In this document: piece by piece, positions 44,101 to 56,200 of the stretch
How the letters are laid out: the number at the start of each line of letters is the position of its first letter
Position numbering within the stretch: position 1 is the first letter of the stretch
Assembly (NCBI RefSeq): GCF_026745355.1
Contig: NC_079208.1
Location: forward strand, 49,646,845 to 49,710,844
DNA from: Beta vulgaris subsp. vulgaris
Lineage: Eukaryota; Streptophyta; Magnoliopsida; Caryophyllales; Amaranthaceae
DNA length: 64,000 nt
Direction: 5' to 3'
Translations under genes and position numbers: made by a program
The notes under the pieces: generated by a model
Told to the model about the DNA's origin: nothing
What the model saw: the letters and a program-made list of their open reading frames with translations, nothing else
The model's database searches: none

Positions 44101-47100
44101 TTTCTTGGTCTTACGGCAGTCATATATGATGCAAAAGAATGCTTCACATAAAATTTTCACCATGTATGAAGCTTGTTATGCATTTCTTAAGGCAGAATGG
44201 AGAAATCTTGAGCTTGTTGAGAATGTTCTTCGTGGTGAGGAGTTTACTTCTAAGATCCTTGACTCAGAAGACAACCAGATACTGGAGAAGTTTGATGAAA
44301 ACAATCTCAAGAATTTGAATGCAAGGATCCTGGTTTCCGTGTTTTGGAGGGCAATCAAGACATATATCTCGGTGGTACCAGCAAATGTTGACATGGATGA
44401 TGATGGAAAATGGATGTGTACATTGCGTGATCTTTATGTCTTCTTTGCTGAATCAAATCTGAAGCATGTCTTTGATGAACATAGAAGTTACATTGTTCAA
44501 AACTGCAAGGTCTCTCCTGTCCATTTCCTCTCAACCTTCATTAGTGACCCAGGAGTCTCGTCCAGAGTGCAGGTTGAGATTTTGCATTCAGTTGCTTTGC
44601 TATGTTCTCAGGCAGATGAGGGTTCAGCTTTGCAGCATTTGGCTGGATTCCCTTTGATTCTTGTTCCATTGTCCAGTGATATCCAGGATGTTAGGGCAGC
44701 AGCTATGAATTATGTTGAAGAGCTTAGCACCCTGTGCTCCCGTGTAAAATATGCAGGCAAGAAAAATGGAAGTAGTGACACTTGGAGTTCCTCCATTGGT
44801 GAACTTTTGAGCTTGCTGGTACAGCAGAAGAAGCTGATCGTGTCAGATATGGGTTTTCTTCCTTCATTCATGATGTCGATTCTATCATCATCTTTCCAGA
44901 GTCTTCTTGTGCCACAGGATGTTGGTCAGAAGTTAGACAAGGCAACCATTGAGAGTACACTCACCTTCATACTAGGATCTGCTATGCGATTTTCTGGATA
45001 TGCGAAGCTAAAAATACTCTCACTTTTGAAAGAGTTGGGAGGCTCCATTGTGCAGGTAAAGGATGTTGAGTATCTGCTGTGTGAACTTCTAAAGCGGCGT
45101 CACAATTACCATTTTAAGCTTGATAAGTCACACCAGGAGTTGTCGAGCATTGATGTGGATGTCCTCTGCCTTCTAATTGAGATATGTTCCATTCCCACAT
45201 CATCAGATGTACATATTGTTGAAGACCATCTAGTACCAGCATTGTGCACCAAAGGTTTATTGCCAAATGACGCTGCTGTATTAAGGCCATGTGTTGCATT
45301 TTTGCAGAATCTGAACGGAAACTTATATAGCAGTTTGAGTCCTGAGGCACAGGAAAATCTTTTCCAGCAATTAGTGCTTCTTTACCATGACGCTAACCAT
45401 GATGTGCAGAATGCCACTAGAGAAGCGTTGCTGCGTTTGGATGTTTCTTCTTCAACTGTTACCCGCATTTTAAATTATATCCTTGTATCTGTAGGTGATT
45501 TAGTTGGTTCCTCACACCAGAAAAAAAAAACTAAGAAGCATAACTCTGATTTATTGCTAGGAGGTCAAAGTGCTCTTAGTTCTCTTAGCTCTCTTCTTGA
45601 TGTGCTTCTGTTAAAGAAAGACATGGGAAACAAGTCCCTTCTTATAGAGCCTCTTTTTCGGCTTCTTCGGAAAGCTTTCTCAAATAATTGGATCCATACA
45701 GTTATCGAAGAGGGGTGGGTACCAGCTTCATCAGGCATCTCTCAAACCACATCTAATGCATTATCTTACATTCAGCAGACAGTATTGCTTATCCTGGAGG
45801 ATATTATAGCTTCACTTCCCAATGATCCCTCACTGAACAATGGGGTATCTGATAACTTTGATGCTGCCCTGCTTGTTGATTGTGCACAAGCTGCAACTGA
45901 TGTTGCTACCAGCAATTATGTTTATTCACTATTTGCTACAATTGCAAAGGTTGAACCTGATAAGGTTTTGCATCATATTCCTGCAATTCTTGCTGCTATC
46001 GGTAAATCTACTGTTAATCATGATGATAGTCATTCAAAACGTGTATTTGAAGGTTTTATTTCAACTGTTGTTCCTTGCTGGTTATCTGAGATGGACGGTG
46101 CAGACAAATTGCTTCAGATCTTTATAAAAGAAATGCCTGGCGTTGCTCAGCATCGAAGGCTGTCAATCATTCTTCACTTGCTAAGGACTCTTGGAGAAAG
46201 CAGTAGTATGGGTCCATTGCTAGTCCTTCTTTTCCGTTCATTGGTTTCAAAAGAGAGATTTTCTTCTCTTCACCAAGAGAGAGACACTTCTGACTTCATA
46301 AGTTCTATAATTCAAACAGAATGGGAGTATAACTTTGCTGAGCAAATATGTGAACAGTATACATGTATGATATGGCTCCCATCACTTGTGTCACTGCTGG
46401 AGCAATTGCAGGGAGGTAGTCCTGACATTAAGCATTATATGATATTGCTGTTTGCCTTGAAATTTGTTCTGGGGAAGCTGCAAGATCCTGAAGTTGTCTT
46501 TAAACTTCAGTCCAGGGAAGATATGGACACAATCCAGGGAGTACTCTCTGAACTCATGGTTCAGGTTGTCTATTGCTGGCAACTTGTTGACTTAAATAAA
46601 AAGAGGACATCACTTCCAGTCATTTGGAAGAAAGAGCTTAAGGAAATTGTCCTTGCTGTATTAATGAAGATAACAAACAAAATGCTTCCGGCAGCCTTTT
46701 TCCAAGGCATCGTCAGTTTGTTGGTTCACGCTGACAAAGGTGGAAGGAAGAAGGCCCTTCAAGTTCTGTCTAAATCTGTGAGAGACCTTGATATTCTCAG
46801 ATCTAGAAGAGATAGAGAGCAAAATGTGCACCTGAGAGACTCTTGGCATCGTCTTGATGGAATTGATTTAGACTCCTTTGCTGCACTTTGTTTAGAGATC
46901 TTGCAGTTAGTTGATTGTACTGATGATGATTTTGATGTTTCTGTCAGACTGGCGGCAATTTCAGCGCTCGAAGTTTTAGCCAGCAAATTTCCTTTTAATC
47001 ACACAGTTTTCAGCAAATGCCTAGCTAGTGTTGTGAAAAATGTGTTATCTAGTAATCTTGCTGTGGGTTCTTCTTGCCTACGGACATCCGGTGCATTAAT

Positions 47101-49693
47101 TAATGTCCTCGGGCCAAGGGCACTTCCTGAGCTTCCTGAAATCATGAAAAATGTTCTGCAGAGGACCCGGGAAGCATCTCCGTCATCATTAGCACACAAA
47201 GAATTTTCTGAGGACAATAGTAGCCAGCCATTGAAGGATGGGCTTATGCTATCGATACTAGTCAACTTGGAGGCACTTGTAGAGAATCTTGGTGCTTTTT
47301 TAAACCCCTACCTTGGTGATATTATTGAAGTTTTAGTGCTGCATGAAGAGTATGTATCAGAGTCCAATCCAAAATTAAAATCCAAGGCTGATAATGTAAG
47401 AAGACTACTCAGTGAGAAAGTTCCTGTCAGGTTAGCACTACCTGCCCTGCAGAATGTGTACTCAAAAGCTGTTGGTGCAGGGGATTTGAGCCTATCCACA
47501 GTTTTTGAGTTGCTCAATAACTTTGTTAGTATAATGGACAAATCATCAGTGAGCGGTTACCATGCAAACATCTTCGACCTCTGTATGCTGGCTCTTGATC
47601 TTCGCAGTCAATACCTTGCTTCAATTAAGGATATTAGCTTCGTGGAGAAACATGTAATCGATGCTATAATTTCTTTGACGATGAAGATGACAGAGACTAT
47701 GTTCAAGCCTCTCTTCATTAGGAGTATTGAATGGGTTGAGTCGAACTTGGGAGAAGATAATAATACAGGAAGAAGTGTCAGAAGGGCAGTTTCATTTTAT
47801 GGCCTGGTCAATAAGCTCGCTGAAAATCACCGGTCAGTACATCAACTTTATCTCTTAGTCTCCTTGTTAAATATTAGTGGTGTTGATGATTTCTGTTGCT
47901 TGTTATTCTTTTTAAGAATGCAAGGAAAATTAAAGAAAGAAAAATATCTTGTAAAGAACCTCCTAATACAGACACTGAAGCTGCAGGAGGCAGTGGTTCA
48001 TAAGATTCTTCTTTTTCTCTAAATAATCTTTATCATCTAATCGAATTATACTGTTGGGGCTTTGAAGCTTAATGTTTTTCGCATCATATTCCAAGTTCCA
48101 ACTCTATACTTTATTTCTGGCAAGCACGACGCTGCAGCAATCCTATATGCCTTCTATTGGTCACCGTCAACCTCTTATTAAATTACAAAATAACATGCCA
48201 AGATTCTAAATTTTTTTATCAAGCATAATCTGAAAAATAGGTTACAAACACTTGAGTTACAGTAATGAAAACAACTGGGCACTTGAGGAACTTGACGTGC
48301 TAAATGAGCTTCCTGATAGAATCCGTACAAGTGTATGTGATTTATGTTGAACATGCTTTACACCAATTCTCTGTGAACTCGTGTGTTTTGATGGGGTTGT
48401 GTGAGACTGATGTGGCATTTATGTGAAGATTGTGGACTGTAACTATGAGAGTGGTGTCAATCAGAGAGGATTCACTGATTTAAATTTTGTTCGTCTGGAA
48501 TTTCTGCTGGATTATTAAAGAAAGAGTCCTCCCCTTTGGCAAGTCTCTTATTCTAAATTATCTGTTGATTTCCTGAATCTAACTGCAGACATTGTGAATT
48601 AAATGCAGATCACTGTTTGTGCCATATTTCAAATACCTGTTTGAGGGATCTATTTCCTATCTTACTGATGATGGTGCCAAGAGTCTTCATTCAAGGAAGA
48701 AAAAGAAGACCAAACATCAGAATTCTGCAAGCAGAAAGGATGAGGCAGTGGATGCCTTGTCCCTTGACAAATGGCATCTCAGGGCTTTGGTCTTGTCATC
48801 TCTGCATAAATGTTTTCGTTATGATACTGGGAGTGTCAAATTTCTGGACTCTTCAAAATTCCAACTGCTGTTGAAGCCCATTGTCTCACAGCTTATTGTG
48901 GAACCACCGGCTCATATCAACAATCATTCAGATATCCCATCTCTGGAGGAAGTAGATGACATATTGGTTTCTTGTCTTGGTCAGATGGCTGTAGCAGCAG
49001 GCTCTGATCTTCTGTGGAAGCCCCTAAACTATGAGGTAATAGCAAAGCTCTTTTGGATAGTACCTTGTTAATATCCCTTCCTCGCATATTTGTCTCGTCT
49101 TGGGAACACGACTTCTTGATTGACTCTTTGATTGTTCTGGTCAAACACTACAAGATTTCTAGATTTTCCTGTCTTATATGGTTTCCTGCTGAAGTAGGCT
49201 TGTTTTTTAAAGAGTAAACAAGGACCATAAGATTGTTCAAAAAATTGATTAGAAATGGAAACTGAGTTAATTATAGTATTGGTTACAAAGTCATAAAACA
49301 GAAGATGGACTGAACAATTAAGGGTGGCGAGAACAATTCTTTTTTTGCGTGAAGTATAAGGCTGTAAAGCTTGTGAATTTAGATGCCAGACCATGAAGCT
49401 TTGGTGCACAGACTTCATTCTAGCTGATCTTTAATTTTTGAGTGTCATGGGTGCTTGTACAGGTATTGATGCAAACCCGGAGTGAAATGGTGCGGTCCCG
49501 TCTTTTGGGCCTGAGAGTTGTCAAATACCTGATTGAGAATTTGAAGGAGGAGTATCTGGTGTTATTGGCTGAAACAATTCCTTTCCTTGCTGAGTTGCTG
49601 GAGGATGTGGAGTTACCTGTTAAGACACTCGCACAAGAGATACTTAAAGAATTGGAGTCTATGAGTGGCGAGAACCTTCGTGAATACTTTTAA
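41179..49693 (+). CDS. UTP10: U3 snoRNP / small-subunit processome protein UTP10 (HEATR1, BAP28)
   Basis: This large HEAT-repeat scaffold of the t-UTP subcomplex acts in the nucleolus in pre-rRNA transcription and early 18S processing. Exons are 41179-41341, 42204-47832, 48609-49035 and 49463-49693, with GT/AG at each border. They total 6450 nt, 2149 residues plus stop, close to the ~2200 residues of plant homologues. The start gives MAASSIATQLRALQSLV and KRPITRPSVLYDPREAADLD, the conserved N terminus. Alpha-solenoid helices fill the body. The BP28CT region includes TMFKPLFIRSIEWVESNLG and SLFVPYFKYLFEG across the exon 2/3 junction. A final HEAT unit reads LLAETIPFLAELLEDVELPV. Exon 2 is unusually long (5.6 kb). 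If intron 2 is retained, the frame runs on to a stop at 48022 and loses the conserved end. The gene converges on MED8, about 3.5 kb downstream. Confidence 0.96.
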
Positions 49694-50357
49694 TCACATG
49701 TTATTGTTACCAGGTAATTTTATTTTATAGTTGCTTTAATTTGGATCTGCTAATCAAATCTATGGGAAAGGGAGCACCAGCTGTATATTTTGGATGCTCT
49801 TTAGCAATGCCGAGTGTACTGTCCATGCTTCTTTCAGTTAGCAAGTTCTGATTCCCTTTCCATTTCATTATTCTCCAGGCGAATTTGTGCGAGTTGATGC
49901 CTTATAAAATGAGTAGGGAAGGCTGAAGAACTTTTTTGGTAACTTGTGTTATCTTTGTGTTCCAACATTCACCAAAGGGTTGGACTCGGTGATTTATAGC
50001 CATTTTTGTAACGATTTTCTTTCCCATGTTCTCTGTAAACAAACATATTATTCCAGCTCTATTTATTAATTAAATTTCCTAACCATGCTGGATTTTTTCG
50101 AGTTCGTAGGGCAAACTCCAGTCTATAGATAATTTAATCTCTCATTTGATTTTTTTTATATCCATGTTTCTACTTATAGTAAGCTAAGTAACTTTGCATA
50201 GACTGTTAGCTAGCTCCACACCTACTATTCAAGGAGTTTGTGTCAAACTATCACATGCTTTGATTGTTTCAAATTTTGTGAATTTACCCTCTGAAAAGTT
50301 CCAAACTATTATAGAGGGGGATAGAAAAGTATCCCCTTTGGTGAGGAGATATCAGAT
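49694..50357. other. Probable UTP10 3' untranslated region and spacer
   Basis: T-rich DNA after the UTP10 stop, with no coding signal. I do not assign a poly(A) site; several A/T-rich words near 50040-50080 could serve. Confidence 0.45.
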
Positions 50358-50645
50358 ATGAAGGATGAGGAAGATAGAAGATCAGCATCCTCATCCCCGC
50401 TTCCCGTTAGTAGGGGGCCAGACGGTCACAAGTATTCTCTCTCATCCTTACCATCTTTCTCACCCCCTTTATCGCCACCCGGTTCATCCGACTCGTCATC
50501 CGAGAAACTCCACCTGGTGCATGACAACAGTAAGTTATCTAATTCCAGAAGGACCGTTTCCTTGCCAAGCTTCTCCTTAGACCAACAGCTTCAGCCTGCA
50601 GATGATTCATCTTCTCAGTCTTTATCCTGTTTCAGGGAACTGTAA
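50358..50645 (+). CDS. Hypothetical serine-rich small protein
   Basis: Ninety-five codons begin MKDEEDRRSASSSPLPVSRG, run through a Ser/Pro-rich middle (SLPSFSPPLSPPGSSDSSSE) and end SLSCFREL. Base composition is richer in C than the flanks, as in coding DNA. A strong donor-like ACAGTAAGT at 50526-50534 and an acceptor-like TTTCAG at 50631-50636 leave room for splicing, so the true end is unclear. No family is recognised. It could be a small gene, a leftover exon of a lost gene, or a chance frame 0.7 kb after UTP10. Confidence 0.3.
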   Translation: MKDEEDRRSASSSPLPVSRGPDGHKYSLSSLPSFSPPLSPPGSSDSSSEKLHLVHDNSKLSNSRRTVSLPSFSLDQQLQPADDSSSQSLSCFREL

Positions 50646-51704
50646 GCCCTTGTTTTATTATTGTTTGTGTTGTAACATCTGTGCTGGTTATTGCTAGTGC
50701 CCAAGTGTTTCCTTTTTTTTTTTGGTTGTGTAGAAGAATTTGCTGGAATAGAAAGATAAGCGCAAAAGAGGGAAAAAAAAGGAAAAATTTATCTGATCAA
50801 AGCATTATTTAGTAATGTTATTTCTTTCATTTTAGAATAGTTTGACTTGTTAGGTGAAATGGTGTACCACAAAGTAGTACGTGGAAAACATCAGAGAACT
50901 AGTAATTTACCTTGAAAAAAAAGGAAAAATTTAATTAAACAGTAGAGATTGAGTTTGATTTAGTAAGCAAAATAAGTACCAATAAATAATAATTAGTGTT
51001 GCTCACTAAAAATAATTTCAATTCAAGTGATTTAGAGGCAAATTGAATGTGCAAAATTTTTTACAAGAAACTTTTTCATGAGAGAAAAAGATATGGTTGT
51101 ATTTTACATGAATTGCTCATATATACTTGTTTTTCACATTATAAAATTGCAGGTTCGAGTGGTTTGTACTTAGATGTTGCGGTTGTTGCGCTTGGCACCT
51201 CAACCCACGATAAAAACTCCACCATAAATAGGGAATTTTCTTAATTCCACTGATCTAAGTTGGTCAAAATGATGGTATTTTTTATGCTCAAGTTCAAGTG
51301 TATAATTTCCTTGTATGAGATATCACATTCTGGGCTACTCTTTATTTATGGGGGATAATTGAACAAGAGATTTTGTCCAACCTACTTATACTGTCTGAAA
51401 GTCTAGGTGTTTTGAGTGGTTTGATGATGTTTGAATAGTTCAATGCTTGTAATTGTGGCGAAAGATTAATGTGTATACATCAACAGGGGTTGATAGAGAA
51501 ATTCTACAAACTTCTGAATGTTATTAGTTTACCTCAATAAATCATCAATATGAATCCTTTTCAAGAAAAGGGAAGGGTAAGCTAAAGAGATTTATTTCAG
51601 CAAAAGAGCAAGTATTGATGCATTTTCAGGAAAATGAAAAGTAGAGATTTCCATATTCATGAACAAAAAAAAAATAACCGTTCGATGTCTTTTGAATCTA
51701 TATA
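50646..51704. other. AT-rich intergenic DNA between UTP10 and MED8
   Basis: I see no gene, inverted-repeat element or tandem array in this stretch. Confidence 0.45.
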
Positions 51705-52181
51705 CTCCCTCCGTCCTTTAATAGATCGCTCATTTCATCAATGCACGTTTGCGAATGCATGTTTTGTATTGTTAATACCTTTAATTATATATTAGTAAAA
51801 ATTATAGAAGTTTGATTTTTCAAATATACACAATTGGACGAATTAAACAAGATCCCACATGAAAATAATTTTATCTTATATTACATTGATTTTTTTTTAT
51901 CAAGCAAGACTTGACCCAGTGGTAAAGATTTGACCTCATGATTTCAAGTCATGGGATCAAATTCCATTGGTGGTTCTTTGGGATGAGGTTTTCCTTACCA
52001 TTCCCCCAAAAAGTCTGGCCTACAAACCTAACTAGTTATACCTATACGAGGTACCAATCCAGAAAGGTCCTTCATCCTACCAACTTTAAAAAAAAACATA
52101 TACATTGAATTTTTTTTAAGGATTTTCTTTGCTTATCAATAGTGCCTAAATTAGAAATGAAAAATCTAAGAACGGAGGCAA
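51705..52181. mobile_element. Stowaway-like MITE carrying a SINE insertion
   Basis: The left end CTCCCTCCGTCCTTTAATAG and the right end, ending GAACGGAGGCAA, form a diverged inverted repeat with TA on both sides (51703-51704 and 52182-52183). A SINE with its own target duplication occupies 51899-52096, so the MITE proper is about 265 bp. Confidence 0.75.
51899..52096 (+). mobile_element. tRNA-derived SINE nested in a Stowaway-like MITE
   Basis: The head reads CTTGACCCAGTGGTAAAG (A-box like) and, about 30 bp on, GGGATCAAATTCC (diverged B box). The 3' end is a nine-base A-run. Direct repeats TACATTGATTTTTTTT (left) and TACATTGAATTTTTTT (right) flank it, as expected from target-primed integration. 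Its wording differs from the SINE pair at 8.5-10.2 kb, so it is another family. Confidence 0.75.
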
Positions 52182-53256
52182 TAATACTTAATATATTCAC
52201 TTTTAGGTTCTTACACTTACTTGGTTTTTAAGGCTAAGTATCACATTTTCAGTTATTTCAACTTTATGCAGGAGAATTTTTTGGACAATTTTGGCCCTAG
52301 AGCTTAACAACGCCAACTTCCAAATGCAACTCACCCCCAAGAATACAGAATGTTAACATGGAACATTATGAATTATGTATGTAATTTCAAAGCAATCAAA
52401 TATTCATATCACACCATGAAATACAACACCTGAATTCCCGAAGGAAAAAAATTTACACCAGGACATTAAAATTGCCCTACCTTGTCTCATAGTATGTCAT
52501 TAGGAGATCGTCTCACACAGCACATCAATAGGGAGTGCCGAATGACACGCTTATCACCTTCATATTCACGGTGAAGTATCTTATTCAGAACTTTCTGTTC
52601 TATGTATAGCAGGTCATCAGCAAGCATTCACTCTTTTCGGTATAGCTTCCCATCAAATGCAATTATGCAAATGACATGTATAGCAACTCATCAACAATTG
52701 ACTCCTTCCGCCATTAATGCCTTCAAAGCCGAATAATTAGTGCAATACTGCAATTGCAAATATCAGCAGTTCTTCGTACACATATGCATCAATAACCCAC
52801 TTTACTGCCTGACTGTTGTGTGAGCTAAATGTAAGAAAGGTATCTGTGCCAGAGTTAAAATATTAAGATGATGCCCATTTGAAAGCCTAACACATCATGC
52901 ATAAAAAATTATGACACACCATAAGATCTTACAGTAAATAAGATCCAGAGCTGAGGGATAAGATCAGGGGATCCGAATTCACACAGTACTGCTGAAAAAG
53001 AACGGGAATATCCATATAAAGCAGAAGACACTAATACTCGCAGCCCAAGATATGCAATGGTGCAAATCCGAAATGGCAATACTTTCTTCTATAAACTAGC
53101 ATTGACAACCATATTTACAACAGCTCCAATAGCAACCTACAGCGGAAGGAACACATCAATAAACTAGAACCCACAGTAACATGTACACAAGCTCCAACGA
53201 CACAGTAAATACCTGTGACATCATTAGATTTTATCACGAACAAGAATTTGACAGAA
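52182..53256. other. Spacer and probable MED8 3' untranslated region
   Basis: No coding signal. The part nearest 53256 lies just beyond the MED8 stop and may include its 3' untranslated region; no poly(A) site is assigned. Confidence 0.4.
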
Positions 53257-56200
53257 TCACTGCTGATTCTGCTGTCTTTGTTGCTGAAAATTCTGGAGGT
53301 TTTGAGGTGCATTTTGAAGAGGTACCATATTAGCAGACTGGAGATTCTGAGAATTTTGTGACATGCTCCCAAAAGAACCTTGAGAAAGTTGCTGTTGCTG
53401 AGGTAAATTCATCATATTGCCAGGATTTGATCCCATACCATACACTGCAAAGAGAGACCGCCACCATGAATTATCTTTGCATCAGCATTCAGCGGATTGA
53501 TTCTTCCCAAAAACCCAAATAAAGTGCAATGAGTCTTTTCAATGACGTGATCATACAAAAGGAAAGGAAGATCTCATACTCTGATCACTAAGCATCTGGG
53601 AAGGGTGAGTCCTTTGAGAGTTTCCACCAGCTAATGCAAACTGAAAGTGTTAAATAGGTTATTGCTAATGCATGTTAGATTTTAGTTAATAGCAAGCTCA
53701 AAACAGTACATCCACAAATAAAATTCACATAGAATTTGTTCTTAGATACCTAAGAAAAAGTAAATGGAGTACTTCATTTAATACATAAATCCGAAAGTGC
53801 AACATATACATAAGAAGATGAAATTAACTGCATAATCTTACGAGCATCACCAACAAAAAAAAATCTTACAGCCACACACACCAACAATGCAAAAAAAAAA
53901 AAAAACAAAGACAAGAAGAAGAAGAAAATATCTAACAAACATATTCAAGTGAAGAAAGTAAATATCAGCTTAAAGTACATTCTATTGGTTAATGTTTCAA
54001 ATAAAGTAATATCTAGGGAGGTAAACAAGATATTTAGGTAACTAGTTACTCTTGTTGTCATCACAATAATGCCAAGTAACTATTTACTTAAAACACTTGG
54101 GAGGCAGCCAATATAGTTTGAATGTAGAGTATCATCTTCTAATTGTAAATGTCTATAAATAACTAAGCATTGTATGAACTCAAAGTGAGATATCAATATT
54201 TCCTCACGCTTTATAAATATGGCCATTAAGGCAGAATCTCCAATTATATTAGTACAAACTATTAAATATAAAGAAATTATGCATTCTTATCTCTTTGAAA
54301 AATTTCTTTACAATTTGATATACCATGTTAACAAAAATTAAATTCCAATCTTGAACAAAACAAACTTTAATCATTTGGAGCCCATCTGAAGACATCATAT
54401 TTCTTAGAAGATGGTGTCGATGTTTATTCTAGTCAGTAAGATAATACTCTTCTTATTGGTAATATACACAAAGACATTTTATCAACAAAATTGAAAAAAT
54501 TTCAGTAATATTTCTTCACACAAAATGATTACTTTAGAGCTGGAATATATCTTGACAAGAGATACAACATAAAGAGATAAATCAATGATATGGGTAACTT
54601 TTAGAGCTGGATGTCTTCACAAAAGATACCACACTAAATCATTCTGGTGATGACATCATTAAAAAATCTTCTGGATATAAATATCAATGGATCCATTATA
54701 AGGCAGATACATTTCCATCTAATAGCAGGTATCTCATTCAACGTACAACAGTTTCATCCTCCAAGTTACCAAATAAAAATTTACGTCAAAATCAATAGAG
54801 TTTAAGTAAATAAGATATCATTTCTCAATAACTAACCTGCATTCTTGGGAGCAAAGGTTGTGATGTCATCGTCGCGGACATATTAGACATCTGAAAAAGA
54901 TATTAGAAATGTTGGATCATGAGTGATTATAACAATTCAATAATTGTAAACATCAAATTCATTGTATTTTGGGTGAATATATTAAGCAACGAATTATCAC
55001 GGGAAAAACATATCCACTATAGATAAAAATAATAATATAACTTACAAAAGAATAAGTTAATTGATATAATTTCATTAAAGACTAAATTCATGTCATCTAC
55101 ATCGAGAAAAATTTACCAATTAAAAAAGAAGTATATAGCATACATACATTGATATAAGTATCTAAAGGAGCAAAAGACAAGTCAACGGTCCATCACATTT
55201 AGATTTCAATGTGATTAAAGTTTAAGAGAAACTCGAAATTGACAATGTGAAATAAGAATGAACCGATTATCAAGTAAAGAAATGTATTTATACATCTCTA
55301 GTAAGCTTCATAGTTACAAAATGCTAGTCCACATCATGCAAATATACGATGGGTGAAGTAATCATTAGATGCAATAATGTTCCCCGTCAATTATTCATAC
55401 AATCATAGTTTTGTCACTAGAAAAACCTATCATTAGATGCAATAATGTTCCCATTAATAGTTCATACTTCATATTTTGTGACTGTTGCAACGAAAACTAA
55501 ACATAATCAGTTAAATAATGTTGAGTAATTTTAAACATTATTTTATTTGTAATATTTGCAATTGTTGTTTGGTCTGTCTCACTCTTCATATTGGCTCCTT
55601 GAACCTTTGTTAAATAATTTGCTAGTTTTATGTCTCTCTTTATAGTAGATTATGGTTATGAGTAGATTTTTCTAATTAATGCTAAAGATTATTCAGCACA
55701 TATTTGACATACCTACAAGAAACTAGTTACAGCTTTGCTCTACTAAGATCTCCCCCTTCAAGAAATCAAATGCCACATATTTTACCCTAGCATACACTAT
55801 TTTCTAACATGATCCATAATAATCATTTTAATTTTCAGTGTAGAAATAAAGTACTCAAGAGACAACAATGATTAGTTATATTGCATAGATACACATTCTG
55901 TAACTCCACAACCCCACCCCCAACCCCCATATGTAGTTAGTTGTTCATTTATGATGCCACACTCAATCCATATGACATTCTTGTTTATCAATCATACAGT
56001 AACTTGGACCATTATTTATTTGTCATTCATTACAGCAAATTTTATCATGTAATCCTTATGTCAAGTCCATTAATTAAAGCACAGCCTAACTTGGAACATA
56101 CAATTACATTAAAAAGCAGAAATTACAAGCTCGGTGATTGCCAATTTTCAAAAAGATAAATTTGACACTCATCATGTAAACAAATTAAAACAAGTAAAAA

